A stretch of 64,000 nt of DNA from positions 62,875-126,874 of the forward strand of contig JAAUZT010000010.1 in the NCBI GenBank assembly GCA_014804485.1, given 5' to 3'. A program made the position numbers and the translations under genes. A model generated the notes under the pieces. The model did not search any database. It saw only the letters and a program-made list of their open reading frames with translations, and had not been told where the DNA came from. The DNA comes from Lachnospiraceae bacterium (lineage in GTDB: Bacteria > Bacillota > Clostridia > Lachnospirales > Lachnospiraceae). Shown here in pieces: positions 18,025 to 27,241 of this stretch (the first letter of the stretch is position 1; each line of letters starts with the position of its first letter).

Positions 18025-20052
18025 TCATGATTCCACAAAATGAACCACATTCTCCTTCTTCGCCAAGAGTTTCCCTGGCACCTTCGGATAGCCAAGCGCC
18101 ACCGCCGCCCACACAATATGCTGCGTCGGCACCTGATAGCTATTTAATAGTTCTCGGATCTCCAGCTCATCACACAGTGTCATAAGCGGATTCAACCAGA
18201 CTGAACCAAGCCCGTAAGATTGTGCCGCCAGCATCATATTCTCCGCCGCACAGGAAGCATCTTGTATCCCGTCTTTATTTCTGCGGTCATTGGAGACCAG
18301 AATCAGTATCTGCGGATTTTCAAACCCATAGAAATGTACCTTCCTCTCTTCCGCCTTGGCACGCGTGATCTCCTTTAACTCTTTTATCTTATCCTGCGAC
18401 TTTAATACGGTAAATCTCCAAGTCTGCATATTATGACCTGAGGGTGCATAGTAACCAGTCTTAATGATCATATCCAGAATCCTATTATCAATAGGCTGAT
18501 CAGTAAATTCCCTCACGCTTCGCCTTGCAAGCAGGTTGCAGATTATCGGGTTCATCAAGTCAACACTGCCACGTTCTTCATACATTCTATGCAGCGCTTT
18601 GCGATCCAGTTTCTGCATTTTATTCCGCGGCAGTTCATCCACCTGAATAAACTCTTGCGGTAGCTTATACTTTTCCATACGGTTCGCCAAGTATTTTAGC
18701 AGAGCACCCTCATCAGCCATCCCGTTCTCCACCACCACATACAGCACTGGCACCTGCCCAACTATCCCTTCCGGATCATCCACACCGATACACGCGCATT
18801 CTTTGATCTCGTCATATTCCTGCGCTATGTTCTCCACTTCTATGGGAGAAACCTTTTCTCCGCCAACATTGATGATATCATCGGCTCGTCCCAACATGAA
18901 CACAAAGCCGTCTTCATCTATATAAATCAGATCATTAGTATATAGCCAGTCATCCCGAATTGTCTCATCCGTTAATACCGGCTCATTCCAGTATCCTTCC
19001 ATCCGCATCCTACCATGTAAAAGCATTCTTCCAGCAGTATCCATATCTTTGGCAGCCACCTCATTGCCATCCAAACCAACTGCCTTTACTTCAATTCCTT
19101 CCAATGGTCTGCCGATAGATGCCAGTTTATCGGGATGGTTTGTGATGTCAAGGAAAACTGCGCCGCCTGTCTCCGTTGACCCCCATGTATTAAATAACTG
19201 CGTATCTGGCAACAACCTAAGCAATTTCTTTTTCATATCCACGCTCACAGATCCGGCACCAAACTCTATATACCGCAACTGTCCGATCACAGGTGCAAAA
19301 TGCTCCTGCATCTGCCTGTATATCACCTCCATGGAAGCCGGCACGCAAACCATAGCCGTACAGTGATGTAGCCCTATATTTGTCTCTATCTCCTTCGCAA
19401 ACGTAAAACCACTCTGCAGTACAATCGTTGCCCCCAGATACAGAGTTGAGCGCAATACACGCATACCGAAAGAATGATTAAGCGGTAGTGGATTTAATAC
19501 AATATCATCCCCGCGCATACGTATTCCATTGCAGGTATTCAGCATATTTGCGTAAATACATCTATAGCTCAGCATAGCGCCTTTCGGCTTTCCCGTCGTA
19601 CCCGTGGTGAAAATCAGTTCGCAAAGTTGCCCCTCCTCCGGTTCAGCATAGTCAATATACTCCTGTTCCTGTACAGACTCTTTATAAAGCTGTTTAAGAG
19701 AAACCGTCCTAATCTCCTCTGGCAATTTCTTGCCGTCTGCCAAAAAAATATCCGCCTGCGTCATTTCCCATATGTCCTGAATATTTTCCGGTTTCGCAAA
19801 TTTGTCAATGCCTACCGTAACAGCCCCAATGTACTGAATCGATAAAAGCCCCGCGATATATTCCGGCTTGGAAACGGCGTTGAGCATCACCCTGTGCCCT
19901 TTCCCAATTCCCATTTCATGGAGAAGGGTCGCCATCCCTATAATCCGTTTCTTGAGTTCCCCGTAGGTTACTGTTACATTCTTAAAACAGACAGCTTTTT
20001 TCTCCGGCTGGGTATCCCCATATTCCAATATCTTCCCTACCAATGTTTCCAT
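18025..20052 (-). CDS. AMP-dependent acyl/aminoacyl ligase fused to a nitroreductase domain
   Basis: A 675-residue fusion. Residues about 1-490 are an adenylate-forming ligase: FTTGTTGKPKG at about 148-158, NTWGSTETGG, YTNDLIYIDEDGF, GRADDIINVGGEKVSP and a C-terminal catalytic lysine region PRNKMQKLDRKAL. Residues about 500-675 are an FMN nitroreductase-family domain: ARRSVREFTD, APSGHNMQTWRF, AAENMMLAAQSYGLGSVW, ALGYP. The ATG at 20052 follows GGGAG. The gene follows an acyl carrier protein and a GNAT-like protein. The ligase probably loads an acid on that carrier, and the flavin domain may oxidise the carrier-bound acid. The acid is unknown. A paralogous ligase without nitroreductase is at 34069-35544. 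Fusion seen directly; function inferred. Confidence 0.85.
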   Translation of the reverse strand: METLVGKILEYGDTQPEKKAVCFKNVTVTYGELKKRIIGMATLLHEMGIGKGHRVMLNAVSKPEYIAGLLSIQYIGAVTVGIDKFAKPENIQDIWEMTQADIFLADGKKLPEEIRTVSLKQLYKESVQEQEYIDYAEPEEGQLCELIFTTGTTGKPKGAMLSYRCIYANMLNTCNGIRMRGDDIVLNPLPLNHSFGMRVLRSTLYLGATIVLQSGFTFAKEIETNIGLHHCTAMVCVPASMEVIYRQMQEHFAPVIGQLRYIEFGAGSVSVDMKKKLLRLLPDTQLFNTWGSTETGGAVFLDITNHPDKLASIGRPLEGIEVKAVGLDGNEVAAKDMDTAGRMLLHGRMRMEGYWNEPVLTDETIRDDWLYTNDLIYIDEDGFVFMLGRADDIINVGGEKVSPIEVENIAQEYDEIKECACIGVDDPEGIVGQVPVLYVVVENGMADEGALLKYLANRMEKYKLPQEFIQVDELPRNKMQKLDRKALHRMYEERGSVDLMNPIICNLLARRSVREFTDQPIDNRILDMIIKTGYYAPSGHNMQTWRFTVLKSQDKIKELKEITRAKAEERKVHFYGFENPQILILVSNDRRNKDGIQDASCAAENMMLAAQSYGLGSVWLNPLMTLCDELEIRELLNSYQVPTQHIVWAAVALGYPKVPGKLLAKKENVVHFVES

Positions 20053-20141
20053 CTTCGTCTCCCATATATACAAATACCCGTCCTATTTTCCCACGCTGTT
20101 TTCAGTTTATAATGCATTCGCCTCCAAGATATCATCTTGTA

Positions 20142-20369
20142 TCACGCCTGCAACCGTTGAACCATCGCCACCATCGCATCAATAGAATTAAAATTCTCAG
20201 GCATGATTTCCTCATAAGGAATATCAATTCCATACTCCATGCTGAGCGTGCTAATCACAGAAACGATTGTCAAAGAATCCAAAATACCGTCATCCACCAA
20301 TTCATCAGATGCGGTAAAATCAATCTCCGGGTTCTCTGTTGCTAATAATTGTAATAATTCTTCTCTCAT
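20142..20369 (-). CDS. Acyl carrier protein, module 1
   Basis: A 75-residue helical carrier. The phosphopantetheine attachment serine is S32 within DDGILDSLTIV, followed by the acidic helix pattern of carrier proteins. It is too divergent and too embedded in the glycan locus to be the fatty-acid ACP. It lies between the GNAT-like gene (upstream) and the AMP-ligase/nitroreductase gene (downstream), which marks it as the carrier for that ligase. A second small carrier (33830-34069) pairs with the second ligase. The ribosome site before the ATG is modest (AAGAG). Confidence 0.85.
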   Translation of the reverse strand: MREELLQLLATENPEIDFTASDELVDDGILDSLTIVSVISTLSMEYGIDIPYEEIMPENFNSIDAMVAMVQRLQA

Positions 20370-20458
20370 CTGCTCAACTCTTCTCTTTCTTCAGTCACTC
20401 TCACTAAATCTCCACTAAATATCAACTACCGCAATACCATAACTCCTCTACATATTTA

Positions 20459-21556
20459 TCATAGATTTGGCCTATCCTGGTCTCCGTCCGCCTTACAAAA
20501 CAAGACTCCGTCTACCGGATAGTGCACCCAAATATCTACATTTCTCTGTTCAAAAGGATGGAAGTAATTTGGTATGATATTTGCATCATCGTCTTTCCTT
20601 AGTGTAAACCCTGCCTCATAAATATAGCGTTCTTCAAATCCCATACAATAAAAATCAATATATTCATACTGCTCTTTCATCGAGTCAAAGAAACTGCCCA
20701 AACACCCAAAGCAACTCTGTTCTCCTACATAATCCACAATTCTCAGCGCCTTGCGGTCATCTACAGTCTCTTCCCGAAATACGATAATCGCCTTAGATCT
20801 TCCTTCTGTTGAGATTCCATAAACCTTATATTCATATATAGGATGTTCAAAAAAACGTCTTCTTATATAGTTTTTATCTTTGTAGGGTATGCTATCCTTA
20901 TTCAGCAACTCTGTATAATTTTCATCAAATGCTTTAAAATCATTTATTTCTTGAATTTCAACCGACAGCTCCGCAGCAGATCCGTTGACAGCAGCACTTT
21001 TCGGAAGATATTCAATGCAGGCAATATGAAAATCCTGCTTTTTACAAAGCCTGTAAAAATGCTTCATCTTACCGGCCTTACGATTTGGCAGAATCTTCAT
21101 AATTGAAATTGTTGTTTTAGGATTTGCGCCAATTCCAAGTTTATATCGAACCATTTCTTCCAATCGTATAGACAATTCCAATCCCAGCAACGGAATATTT
21201 CCTTCCTTAACCTTCCATATGCTTCCCCATATATCCATACATTCTTCGTCATGTGATGCCTTAAGATATCCCAGAATCCCTTCCAGCGTATCTTGCTGTC
21301 TGTCGATTGCCAAAATGAAATTTACACTGCCATTCGGTTCCAGAAACTCATACTCAAAAAAAGAACGGTTGACTGCTAAAATATGTCCTTTTTTCCAATA
21401 GGCATCAATAAATGCCATGATCTGTGCAATATCATCCTTTGCTGCCAGGCGGATTACATATTTTTCATCATATTTAATATTCAAGGCAGACCTCCATCCT
21501 GCACCCAGATCGTCGGCCACATGTCTATCCATGACGATCATATTCCGGCCAATCAT
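20459..21556 (-). CDS. GNAT-like acyltransferase family protein ending in DGDQDRP, module 1
   Basis: A 365-residue protein. A GNAT-like N-terminal half (VIRLAAKDDIAQIMAFID, about 34-51) is followed by a second half with IPYKDKNYIRRRFFEHPIY, YIDFYCMGF, NIIPNYFHPFEQRNVDI and the terminal KADGDQDRPNL. The protein at 30276-31268 shares all these motifs, so the two are paralogues. Each sits beside a carrier protein and an AMP-ligase. I infer that it transfers the carrier-bound acyl group to a sugar amine. The first ATG follows the aminotransferase stop directly (TAAATG), so translation is coupled. I know no characterised member; the transferase activity is inference. Confidence 0.7.
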   Translation of the reverse strand: MIGRNMIVMDRHVADDLGAGWRSALNIKYDEKYVIRLAAKDDIAQIMAFIDAYWKKGHILAVNRSFFEYEFLEPNGSVNFILAIDRQQDTLEGILGYLKASHDEECMDIWGSIWKVKEGNIPLLGLELSIRLEEMVRYKLGIGANPKTTISIMKILPNRKAGKMKHFYRLCKKQDFHIACIEYLPKSAAVNGSAAELSVEIQEINDFKAFDENYTELLNKDSIPYKDKNYIRRRFFEHPIYEYKVYGISTEGRSKAIIVFREETVDDRKALRIVDYVGEQSCFGCLGSFFDSMKEQYEYIDFYCMGFEERYIYEAGFTLRKDDDANIIPNYFHPFEQRNVDIWVHYPVDGVLFCKADGDQDRPNL

Positions 21557-22681
21557 TTAGCCACTGATTTTAAGCAGCACGTCAATGATCCGTTCTTGGT
21601 CCCCCTCAGTTAAATACGCCGAAAACGGGATTGAAAATGTTCTGTCCGCATAGTCAACAGTATTTTCAAAAGTTTCATCACCCATAAAGCAGTCTGCAAA
21701 TACTTTCATGCGGTGCATGGGGTTAGGATAATAAACAATTGTCGGAATGCCTTCTTCCTGCAATTTAGCCCGCACCTCATCCCGATGTGTCTGATCTTCT
21801 GCCAGAAGTGCATACTGCGCATAGGAAGATACCGTATTTTCACTAATAAAGGGAATCACAAACTTATCCTTCAATGCCTCATCATATCGTGCGGCAATCT
21901 CCTGTCTTCTTGCTATCTCTTCATCTAAGACTGCCAGTTTGGGAAGCATGACTGCCGCCTGCAGGGTATCTAATCTGGCGTTCATTCCGACCCTGACATT
22001 ATCATACTTACTGCTTCCCTTTCCGTGGACACGCAAAGACTTAAGCAGATCCCTCATTTCCTCACTATCGGTAAATACTGCACCACCGTCCCCGTAACAC
22101 CCCAAAGGTTTCGACGGGAAAAAGGACGTTGCCCCGATGTCTCCCAGCGATCCGCACTTTCTACCCTTATAGGAAGCTCCCGTTCCCTGCGCCGCATCCT
22201 CGATCAATAAAAGCTCGTATTTGTCTGTAATCTCGCGCAATCTGTCATAATCTGCCGGGTTCCCGATAAAATCCACTGCTACCACAGCTTTCGGCTTCAG
22301 TGCCCCTTTAGCTATAACAGCCTTGATCTGTCTTTCCAGGCTATCCGGGCTGATATTGTAGGTATCTTTATCAATATCACAGAAAACAGGTTCCGCCCCC
22401 AACATAAATGCCGGTTCCACCGATGCCACAAAGGTCATGTCGGGGCAGAAGACCGCATCTCCTCTGCCGATTCCGTGTGCCATGTAGATCAACTGCAGCG
22501 CATCCGTTCCGCTGGAACATCCTATCGCATACTTAATGCCCACATACGCAGCAAGTTTCTCCTCAAACTCTTCGACTTGTTTCCCTATAATAAAGTTGGT
22601 GTCTTCCAACACTCTGTTTATGTTTTGATCGATCTCACTCTTTAATGCATGATACTGTGCCTTTAAATCAATAAACTCCAT
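21557..22681 (-). CDS. DegT/DnrJ/EryC1 PLP aminotransferase, WbpE-like
   Basis: PLP-dependent sugar aminotransferase of 374 residues. It starts MEFIDLKAQYHAL, with IGCSSGTDAL (phosphate binding), EDAAQGTGASYKG, and the PLP lysine in FFPSKPLGCYGDGGA. The N-terminal FIDLKAQY form matches the WbpE/WlbC group, which makes the 3-amino sugar in UDP-GlcNAc3NAcA synthesis. WbpD- and WbpB-like genes are directly upstream, supporting that reading. Alternatively it supplies the 4-amino group for the LegB product, because no other aminotransferase lies in the window. The ATG at 22681 follows GGAGG by six bases. It is coupled to the downstream GNAT-like gene. Confidence 0.85.
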   Translation of the reverse strand: MEFIDLKAQYHALKSEIDQNINRVLEDTNFIIGKQVEEFEEKLAAYVGIKYAIGCSSGTDALQLIYMAHGIGRGDAVFCPDMTFVASVEPAFMLGAEPVFCDIDKDTYNISPDSLERQIKAVIAKGALKPKAVVAVDFIGNPADYDRLREITDKYELLLIEDAAQGTGASYKGRKCGSLGDIGATSFFPSKPLGCYGDGGAVFTDSEEMRDLLKSLRVHGKGSSKYDNVRVGMNARLDTLQAAVMLPKLAVLDEEIARRQEIAARYDEALKDKFVIPFISENTVSSYAQYALLAEDQTHRDEVRAKLQEEGIPTIVYYPNPMHRMKVFADCFMGDETFENTVDYADRTFSIPFSAYLTEGDQERIIDVLLKISG

Positions 22682-22742
22682 ACTGTTCCTCCACTGCACA
22701 TATTTCAGACGCATCACACTTTTCTGCTTCCGCGAAAGTATA

Positions 22743-23330
22743 TCACGGCTCTATTTCTTCAGCCTTCACTTCACCACCGGATGACACTTTATACTGTCGA
22801 CCACATTCCGGACATCGCCACAAGTCTGCTTCTTCCTGCAGCCTACCTCCGCACATACAAACATATCCCACAGTTCTTCCGGGATTGCCTACCACAAGAT
22901 GATATTCGTCCACATCATGAGTCACTACCGTCCCGGCTCCCACCATAGCATACCGTCCTATTGTGTTTCCGCACACAATCGTCGCATTTGCGCCAATTGT
23001 GGCACCTCTTCGAATAATTGTTTCTTTAAACTCATGCTTTCTCTCAATAAAACTCCGGGGATTGATCACATTGGTGAACACGCAATTGGGGCCCAGAAAA
23101 ACATCGTCCTCACATACCACACCCTGGTACAAAGCAACATTGTTCTTCACCTTCACATTATTGCCTATGCGCACACCGTTCTCGACAAATACATTCTGCC
23201 CGATATTACAATTTGTGCCAATAACGGAACTGCCCATGATATTACAGAACTGCCATATCCTTGTCCCCTCGCCGATTTGCGCATCATCGCTGACCAGGCT
23301 GGTGGGGTCTGCCTGATATCCTTTATTCAT
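22743..23330 (-). CDS. Left-handed beta-helix N-acetyltransferase, WbpD-like
   Basis: A 195-residue hexapeptide-repeat acyltransferase. Repeats run from about residue 14 to 150 (IGEGTRIWQF, IGTNCNIGQNVFV, IGNNVKVKNNVAL, IGANATIVCGNTIG, VVGNPGRTVG). A short C-terminal zinc ribbon with CMC and CPEC pairs follows, as in WbpD relatives. WbpD acetylates the 3-amino group of UDP-GlcNAc(3N)A using acetyl-CoA. The ATG at 23330 follows AAGG by about eight bases; longer frames run into the WbpB-like gene. It lies between WbpB- and WbpE-like genes, in the usual pathway company. Confidence 0.87.
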   Translation of the reverse strand: MNKGYQADPTSLVSDDAQIGEGTRIWQFCNIMGSSVIGTNCNIGQNVFVENGVRIGNNVKVKNNVALYQGVVCEDDVFLGPNCVFTNVINPRSFIERKHEFKETIIRRGATIGANATIVCGNTIGRYAMVGAGTVVTHDVDEYHLVVGNPGRTVGYVCMCGGRLQEEADLWRCPECGRQYKVSSGGEVKAEEIEP

Positions 23331-23350
23331 TCTTCTGCCTTTCCGTCGTG

Positions 23351-24433
23351 CTATCTCTTTTCTCTGAATCTGCCGGCAAAATCCATTGTACTGCAATCCT
23401 GCATAGGAAACTTAATGGTTTGTCCGGTATCGGCCGCCTTGTAAATTGCTAGTACCAGCTCAAGCGCCCTGCGTCCCGCCTCGGCATCCACATAAGGTGC
23501 ACGATCCTGTTCAATAGCCTGAATCACATCTGCGTACAACTTGGAATGCCCGAATCCGTATACATTAGGCGGATTCTCATGACACTCTTTCTTGATTTCC
23601 TCCGGATCATCCAGATAATCCGAGAATCTCCACTCTTCAATAATATTTACAGCTTCTCCACCCGCTTTGACCGTACCCTTCTCCCCGAAAATATATAAAG
23701 TCTCTTCCAAGTTCCTGGGATATATATTCGTTGTACCTTCCACAATGCCGTAGCTTCCGTTCTTGAATCTGATCAAGGCAATTCCGAGATCTTCCGCCTC
23801 AATATAATCATGTTTGAGACGATCCGTGAAGCCTATGACCTCCTCAATCTCATCCCCCATCATCCAACGCAGCAGATCAATATCATGGATACACTGGTTC
23901 ATCAGCGCTCCGCCGTCCTGTTCCCAGGTGCCGCGCCATTTGGCACGGGCATAGTACTCGTAATCCCTTGCCCATCTGATATGTGCCGTTCCGTAATACA
24001 ATCTGCCGAACCGCTGCATCTCAATCGCTTCCCTGATCTTTAAGACAGACTTATTGAACCTGTTCTGATGACAGGCGCATACTTTAACATTCTTTTCCCG
24101 TGCCCTCCCAATGATTTCGTCCGCATCCTTCAGTGAAAGCGCTATGGGCTTCTCAATGATAAGATTGCAGCCCGCGTCAATACAATCCAATGCGATCTGT
24201 GCATGTTTACCACTCTCTGTCGCAATGGCAACAAGTTCTGGTTTTATTTCCTCAAGCATCTTATGATAATCGGTATACTGCGCCACATCTGCCGACAGCT
24301 TGTGCTTCAGCATCTTGTCCTTCATGTTATCCGGCACAATGTCGCATAATGCTGCTATTTCCAAATGATTATTTAAAGCTGCTACAACGTGGTTAGGTGA
24401 TATCCTCCCACAACCGATCAATGCGTATTTCAT
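23351..24433 (-). CDS. Gfo/Idh/MocA oxidoreductase, WbpB-like
   Basis: NAD-dependent dehydrogenase of 360 residues, predicted to oxidise C3 of UDP-GlcNAc-uronic acid. Rossmann motif GCGRISPNH lies at about 7-15; the family motif IIEKPIALS contains the conserved EKP; a C-terminal substrate-binding domain has CIHDIDLLRWMMG, with the usual HDID. The ATG at 24433 follows GAGGG. Together with WbpD- and WbpE-like genes it forms the route to UDP-2,3-diacetamido-glucuronic acid. The 6-dehydrogenase (WbpA) that should come first is not in this window. Confidence 0.86.
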   Translation of the reverse strand: MKYALIGCGRISPNHVVAALNNHLEIAALCDIVPDNMKDKMLKHKLSADVAQYTDYHKMLEEIKPELVAIATESGKHAQIALDCIDAGCNLIIEKPIALSLKDADEIIGRAREKNVKVCACHQNRFNKSVLKIREAIEMQRFGRLYYGTAHIRWARDYEYYARAKWRGTWEQDGGALMNQCIHDIDLLRWMMGDEIEEVIGFTDRLKHDYIEAEDLGIALIRFKNGSYGIVEGTTNIYPRNLEETLYIFGEKGTVKAGGEAVNIIEEWRFSDYLDDPEEIKKECHENPPNVYGFGHSKLYADVIQAIEQDRAPYVDAEAGRRALELVLAIYKAADTGQTIKFPMQDCSTMDFAGRFREKR

Positions 24434-24482
24434 TTCGTTCCCTCTTATCATTTTCGCTTTTACTGATTTACTGTTCCATTGC

Positions 24483-25625
24483 TTAATGTTTCTTTTCTCT
24501 TTTACTGTTTCCCGTCACTCTGTCGATGAACCGGTTATACCGTTCCATATAATGCCCGATATTACTCCTGAACTTCCTGTCTGCCTGCTTGACATGTGAA
24601 CATTTCTGAATAACCGCGGCAAGCGACTCCTCGCTTTCCGGTTCATAGAAATGGATCTTGTCCCGCAGTTCATCCCCCGACTGCATCTTCTCTATATCCG
24701 GCTCATGTCCGGGAATGATGACCCCTGCGCCGGCAAAAAGTCCCTCGTAGATCGTCCTCCCAATACAGAACTGCGGTTCCCCACGTATAATATAATCGCT
24801 GACGCGGTATATGCTGCCCGTGTCTTTCATCTCTCCGCAATATATGACACGCTCGTCAATTTCCGTCATCTTTGCACAGTCACGCCCATATGCATGATCG
24901 TTATTACCCACGATCAAAAGTCTGCTGTCCGGGTTTTCGTGTCTCATAAATGACCTGAGAACAAATTTTGATCCTTTGTTGTCTCCCACCTGTCCAAGCA
25001 TCGCAAATATTGTGTTTGCCTGTGTTACACCGCATTTTCTCAGACTGTCCTCATAATCGGCATCTGCAACCCACGTCATATCAAAGGGATTATTTAACAC
25101 CATCGCACGCTTATTCCTCATAATCGCCTCGATGGGTATTCTCGTCGCTTCATCAATATAGATGATTCCCGCGGTCCTCTCCAAAGCCTTGACAAACTGT
25201 CCGATCCTGCGGTATTGCGGATTGATGATCTCCCTGGCATGAACAATATACCTGGCATTATCATCTATGATAGGGAATAAAACAAGTGAATTCAAATGCA
25301 CATAATCATATCCACCATGCCTGATCACTCTTGTCCTTTTTCTCTTACAGAAAAAAGCCATGATATTATTAACAATGTGCGAACACTCACTGAGTACACT
25401 CACCTTGTCATAATACTGGCAACGGTATCTGGGCATCCATACCGTATAAATATTCTTCAAATGGCCTCCAAGCAAACTCCTTAGTTCCTCTTCATCCGCC
25501 TTACGGGTAAAACTCTTACAGATCAACAGATCATAGTCATACTCTATATTTTGAAGAACGCCTGTTATACTCCGATTTGCGCCGTATATAAAAATGCCTT
25601 CGTGTAATACGAATAATGCTTTCAT
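24483..25625 (-). CDS. Glycosyltransferase, GT4-like (GT-B fold)
   Basis: A 380-residue cytoplasmic glycosyltransferase starting MKALFVLHEG. The C-terminal donor half contains AMLGQVGDNKGSKFVLRSF (typical of the start of the GT4 donor domain), LIVGNNDHAYG and IYEGLFAGAGVIIPG, which matches the E-x7-E region. The start at 25625 is used because AAAGGA lies nine bases before it and the protein then begins with the first beta strand. It lies between the sialyltransferase-like gene and the WbpB-like gene, so it may use or accept the diamino-uronic acid. Specificity is unknown. Confidence 0.75.
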   Translation of the reverse strand: MKALFVLHEGIFIYGANRSITGVLQNIEYDYDLLICKSFTRKADEEELRSLLGGHLKNIYTVWMPRYRCQYYDKVSVLSECSHIVNNIMAFFCKRKRTRVIRHGGYDYVHLNSLVLFPIIDDNARYIVHAREIINPQYRRIGQFVKALERTAGIIYIDEATRIPIEAIMRNKRAMVLNNPFDMTWVADADYEDSLRKCGVTQANTIFAMLGQVGDNKGSKFVLRSFMRHENPDSRLLIVGNNDHAYGRDCAKMTEIDERVIYCGEMKDTGSIYRVSDYIIRGEPQFCIGRTIYEGLFAGAGVIIPGHEPDIEKMQSGDELRDKIHFYEPESEESLAAVIQKCSHVKQADRKFRSNIGHYMERYNRFIDRVTGNSKREKKH

Positions 25626-25674
25626 TAAATAAAATCCTTTACACCTTTTCCATATGGATTTTACCATATCTTGG

Positions 25675-27156
25675 CTATCTTGAACAGTCTGAATTGCTGA
25701 CATCACATGGCGTGGTCGTACTGCGGTCATTCATAATCAGGTCAATCTCTCGTTTCATATTCTCCAGAGCGTTTTCCTTCCAGAAATTACTTTTCTGCTC
25801 TGTTGCTGAAGCATCGGATAATATCAACTGATACAGATCCTGGGCAGAATCAAAAAATTTTGCTATCCCCATCTCACACAGCTCAGCCACTGCAGGATAC
25901 GCCCCTTCCCGCATGATATAAGTCCTCAGATTAAATTCAAGGCCTTCAAAAGTTGCCGTTGACCCGTATCCGCCGATCTGATATGTGGATGCCGCAAACA
26001 ACTCATACAGATCAACTTTATTATTATCAATCACCTCTATGCCGGAAGCCGCCAGCTTCACATACCTCTCCTTCCACCTCTCATACTCACCGGGATGCAA
26101 TTTATATACGATCCTGTATTGCGATTCATCTATCAGTTCATTCAACTCTGTCGCGATCTCCGACATCATTTCTCCAATCTTGGGCTGGGAGATGAAAATG
26201 ATCTGATAAGGATATCTTTTGTCCGTTTTCTTTTTGGCTTCTTTCGCTCTCTCACATAAATGAGGGAACCCGATCTCCTTAAGCCTGTCCTGCGGAAGTG
26301 GAATACGCGCCATACTCAGCCAATATCCAGAAAAGGCGAAAAAATATTGCGGAAACTGTTTAACCTGTGTACCGGGATAATAATTATATGCCACGTGAGT
26401 TTTTCCTGCCGCTCCATGCTGTAATTCTACCGTCGGAATATGCCGCTCTGCTGCCAGCTCATTAACGATCATGCAGTCAATGTTATATCCCACCACTTCC
26501 AGAATAATATGAGGGTTGACGCAATCTAGTATTTTGCCAAATTCTTTTCGTTTCGTTTGATATACGTAATATCCGCACACCATTTTATCAAGAACTGATT
26601 CAATATTATACTCAACATGATAAGCTCTGCTGATCTCATCTATCGGCTTACAGATCTTATCACGCAAAGTTTTTCTAATCCCGACAACCTGCTCCTTATG
26701 CAAGAACTGCCAGCAATACCAATGTAGCATTGTTTTTATTTCGATCAGATCCGTATACACAAGATTTTCTGTTTTCACAGGTCTGAAATGCTTTTGAAAA
26801 TAGGGTCTCTCCAAGACAATACTGTCAGGATATTCCGCTGCGATCCTGTCCGTATAAATACATTCATAACAATCTCCCGACCATACTCTGCGCTCCGCAT
26901 TCAAGATCAATACACTATGCTTTCCTCTCGGAAGTCTGCTAAACAGCAGTGCATATTTTACAGTGCCCAGCCTTGCCTTCGCCTGCTGCCATTTAGAGCG
27001 TATCGGATATACATACAATGCTCCTCCCGAATCCAGCTTATTCATGATCTCTCTCTCTACAACGTGTCGAAAATACGTCCAATATGCAAACCCGTTAATT
27101 TTGTCTTGGATCAGTCCGTATTTATGTTCAATTTTCAAAAAAGGTTCCAAATCCAT
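25675..27156 (-). CDS. Putative sialyltransferase-like glycosyltransferase (GT-B)
   Basis: A 493-residue protein. The second half carries ELQHGAAG (about 257), YKLHPGEYERW (about 360) and GGYGSTATFEGLEFNLRTY (about 410). HPxE with a following STA-E loop is seen in polysialyltransferase and capsule-synthesis families. It is the first gene after the NeuA gene, separated by a 126-base gap with its own promoter candidate, so transfer of the CMP-activated sugar made by that set is a reasonable inference. The N-terminal 200 residues show no motif I recognise. It could instead be a polymer-linking transferase of the TagF/CapB type. Confidence 0.55.
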   Translation of the reverse strand: MDLEPFLKIEHKYGLIQDKINGFAYWTYFRHVVEREIMNKLDSGGALYVYPIRSKWQQAKARLGTVKYALLFSRLPRGKHSVLILNAERRVWSGDCYECIYTDRIAAEYPDSIVLERPYFQKHFRPVKTENLVYTDLIEIKTMLHWYCWQFLHKEQVVGIRKTLRDKICKPIDEISRAYHVEYNIESVLDKMVCGYYVYQTKRKEFGKILDCVNPHIILEVVGYNIDCMIVNELAAERHIPTVELQHGAAGKTHVAYNYYPGTQVKQFPQYFFAFSGYWLSMARIPLPQDRLKEIGFPHLCERAKEAKKKTDKRYPYQIIFISQPKIGEMMSEIATELNELIDESQYRIVYKLHPGEYERWKERYVKLAASGIEVIDNNKVDLYELFAASTYQIGGYGSTATFEGLEFNLRTYIMREGAYPAVAELCEMGIAKFFDSAQDLYQLILSDASATEQKSNFWKENALENMKREIDLIMNDRSTTTPCDVSNSDCSR

Positions 27157-27241
27157 AAAAACACATCCATTCCGTTTGATTGTGCCCGCTTATTTCATAT
27201 GCTTATCACACTTGTCAGTTGTACTGAAAATACGTTAGACC

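Noticed and set aside
16860..18116. Longer PtmE-like protein with 63 extra N-terminal residues
   Set aside because: The extension lies inside the preceding ligase gene in another frame, is arginine/tryptophan-rich and unlike any CBS protein; the ATG at 17927 has a good ribosome site.
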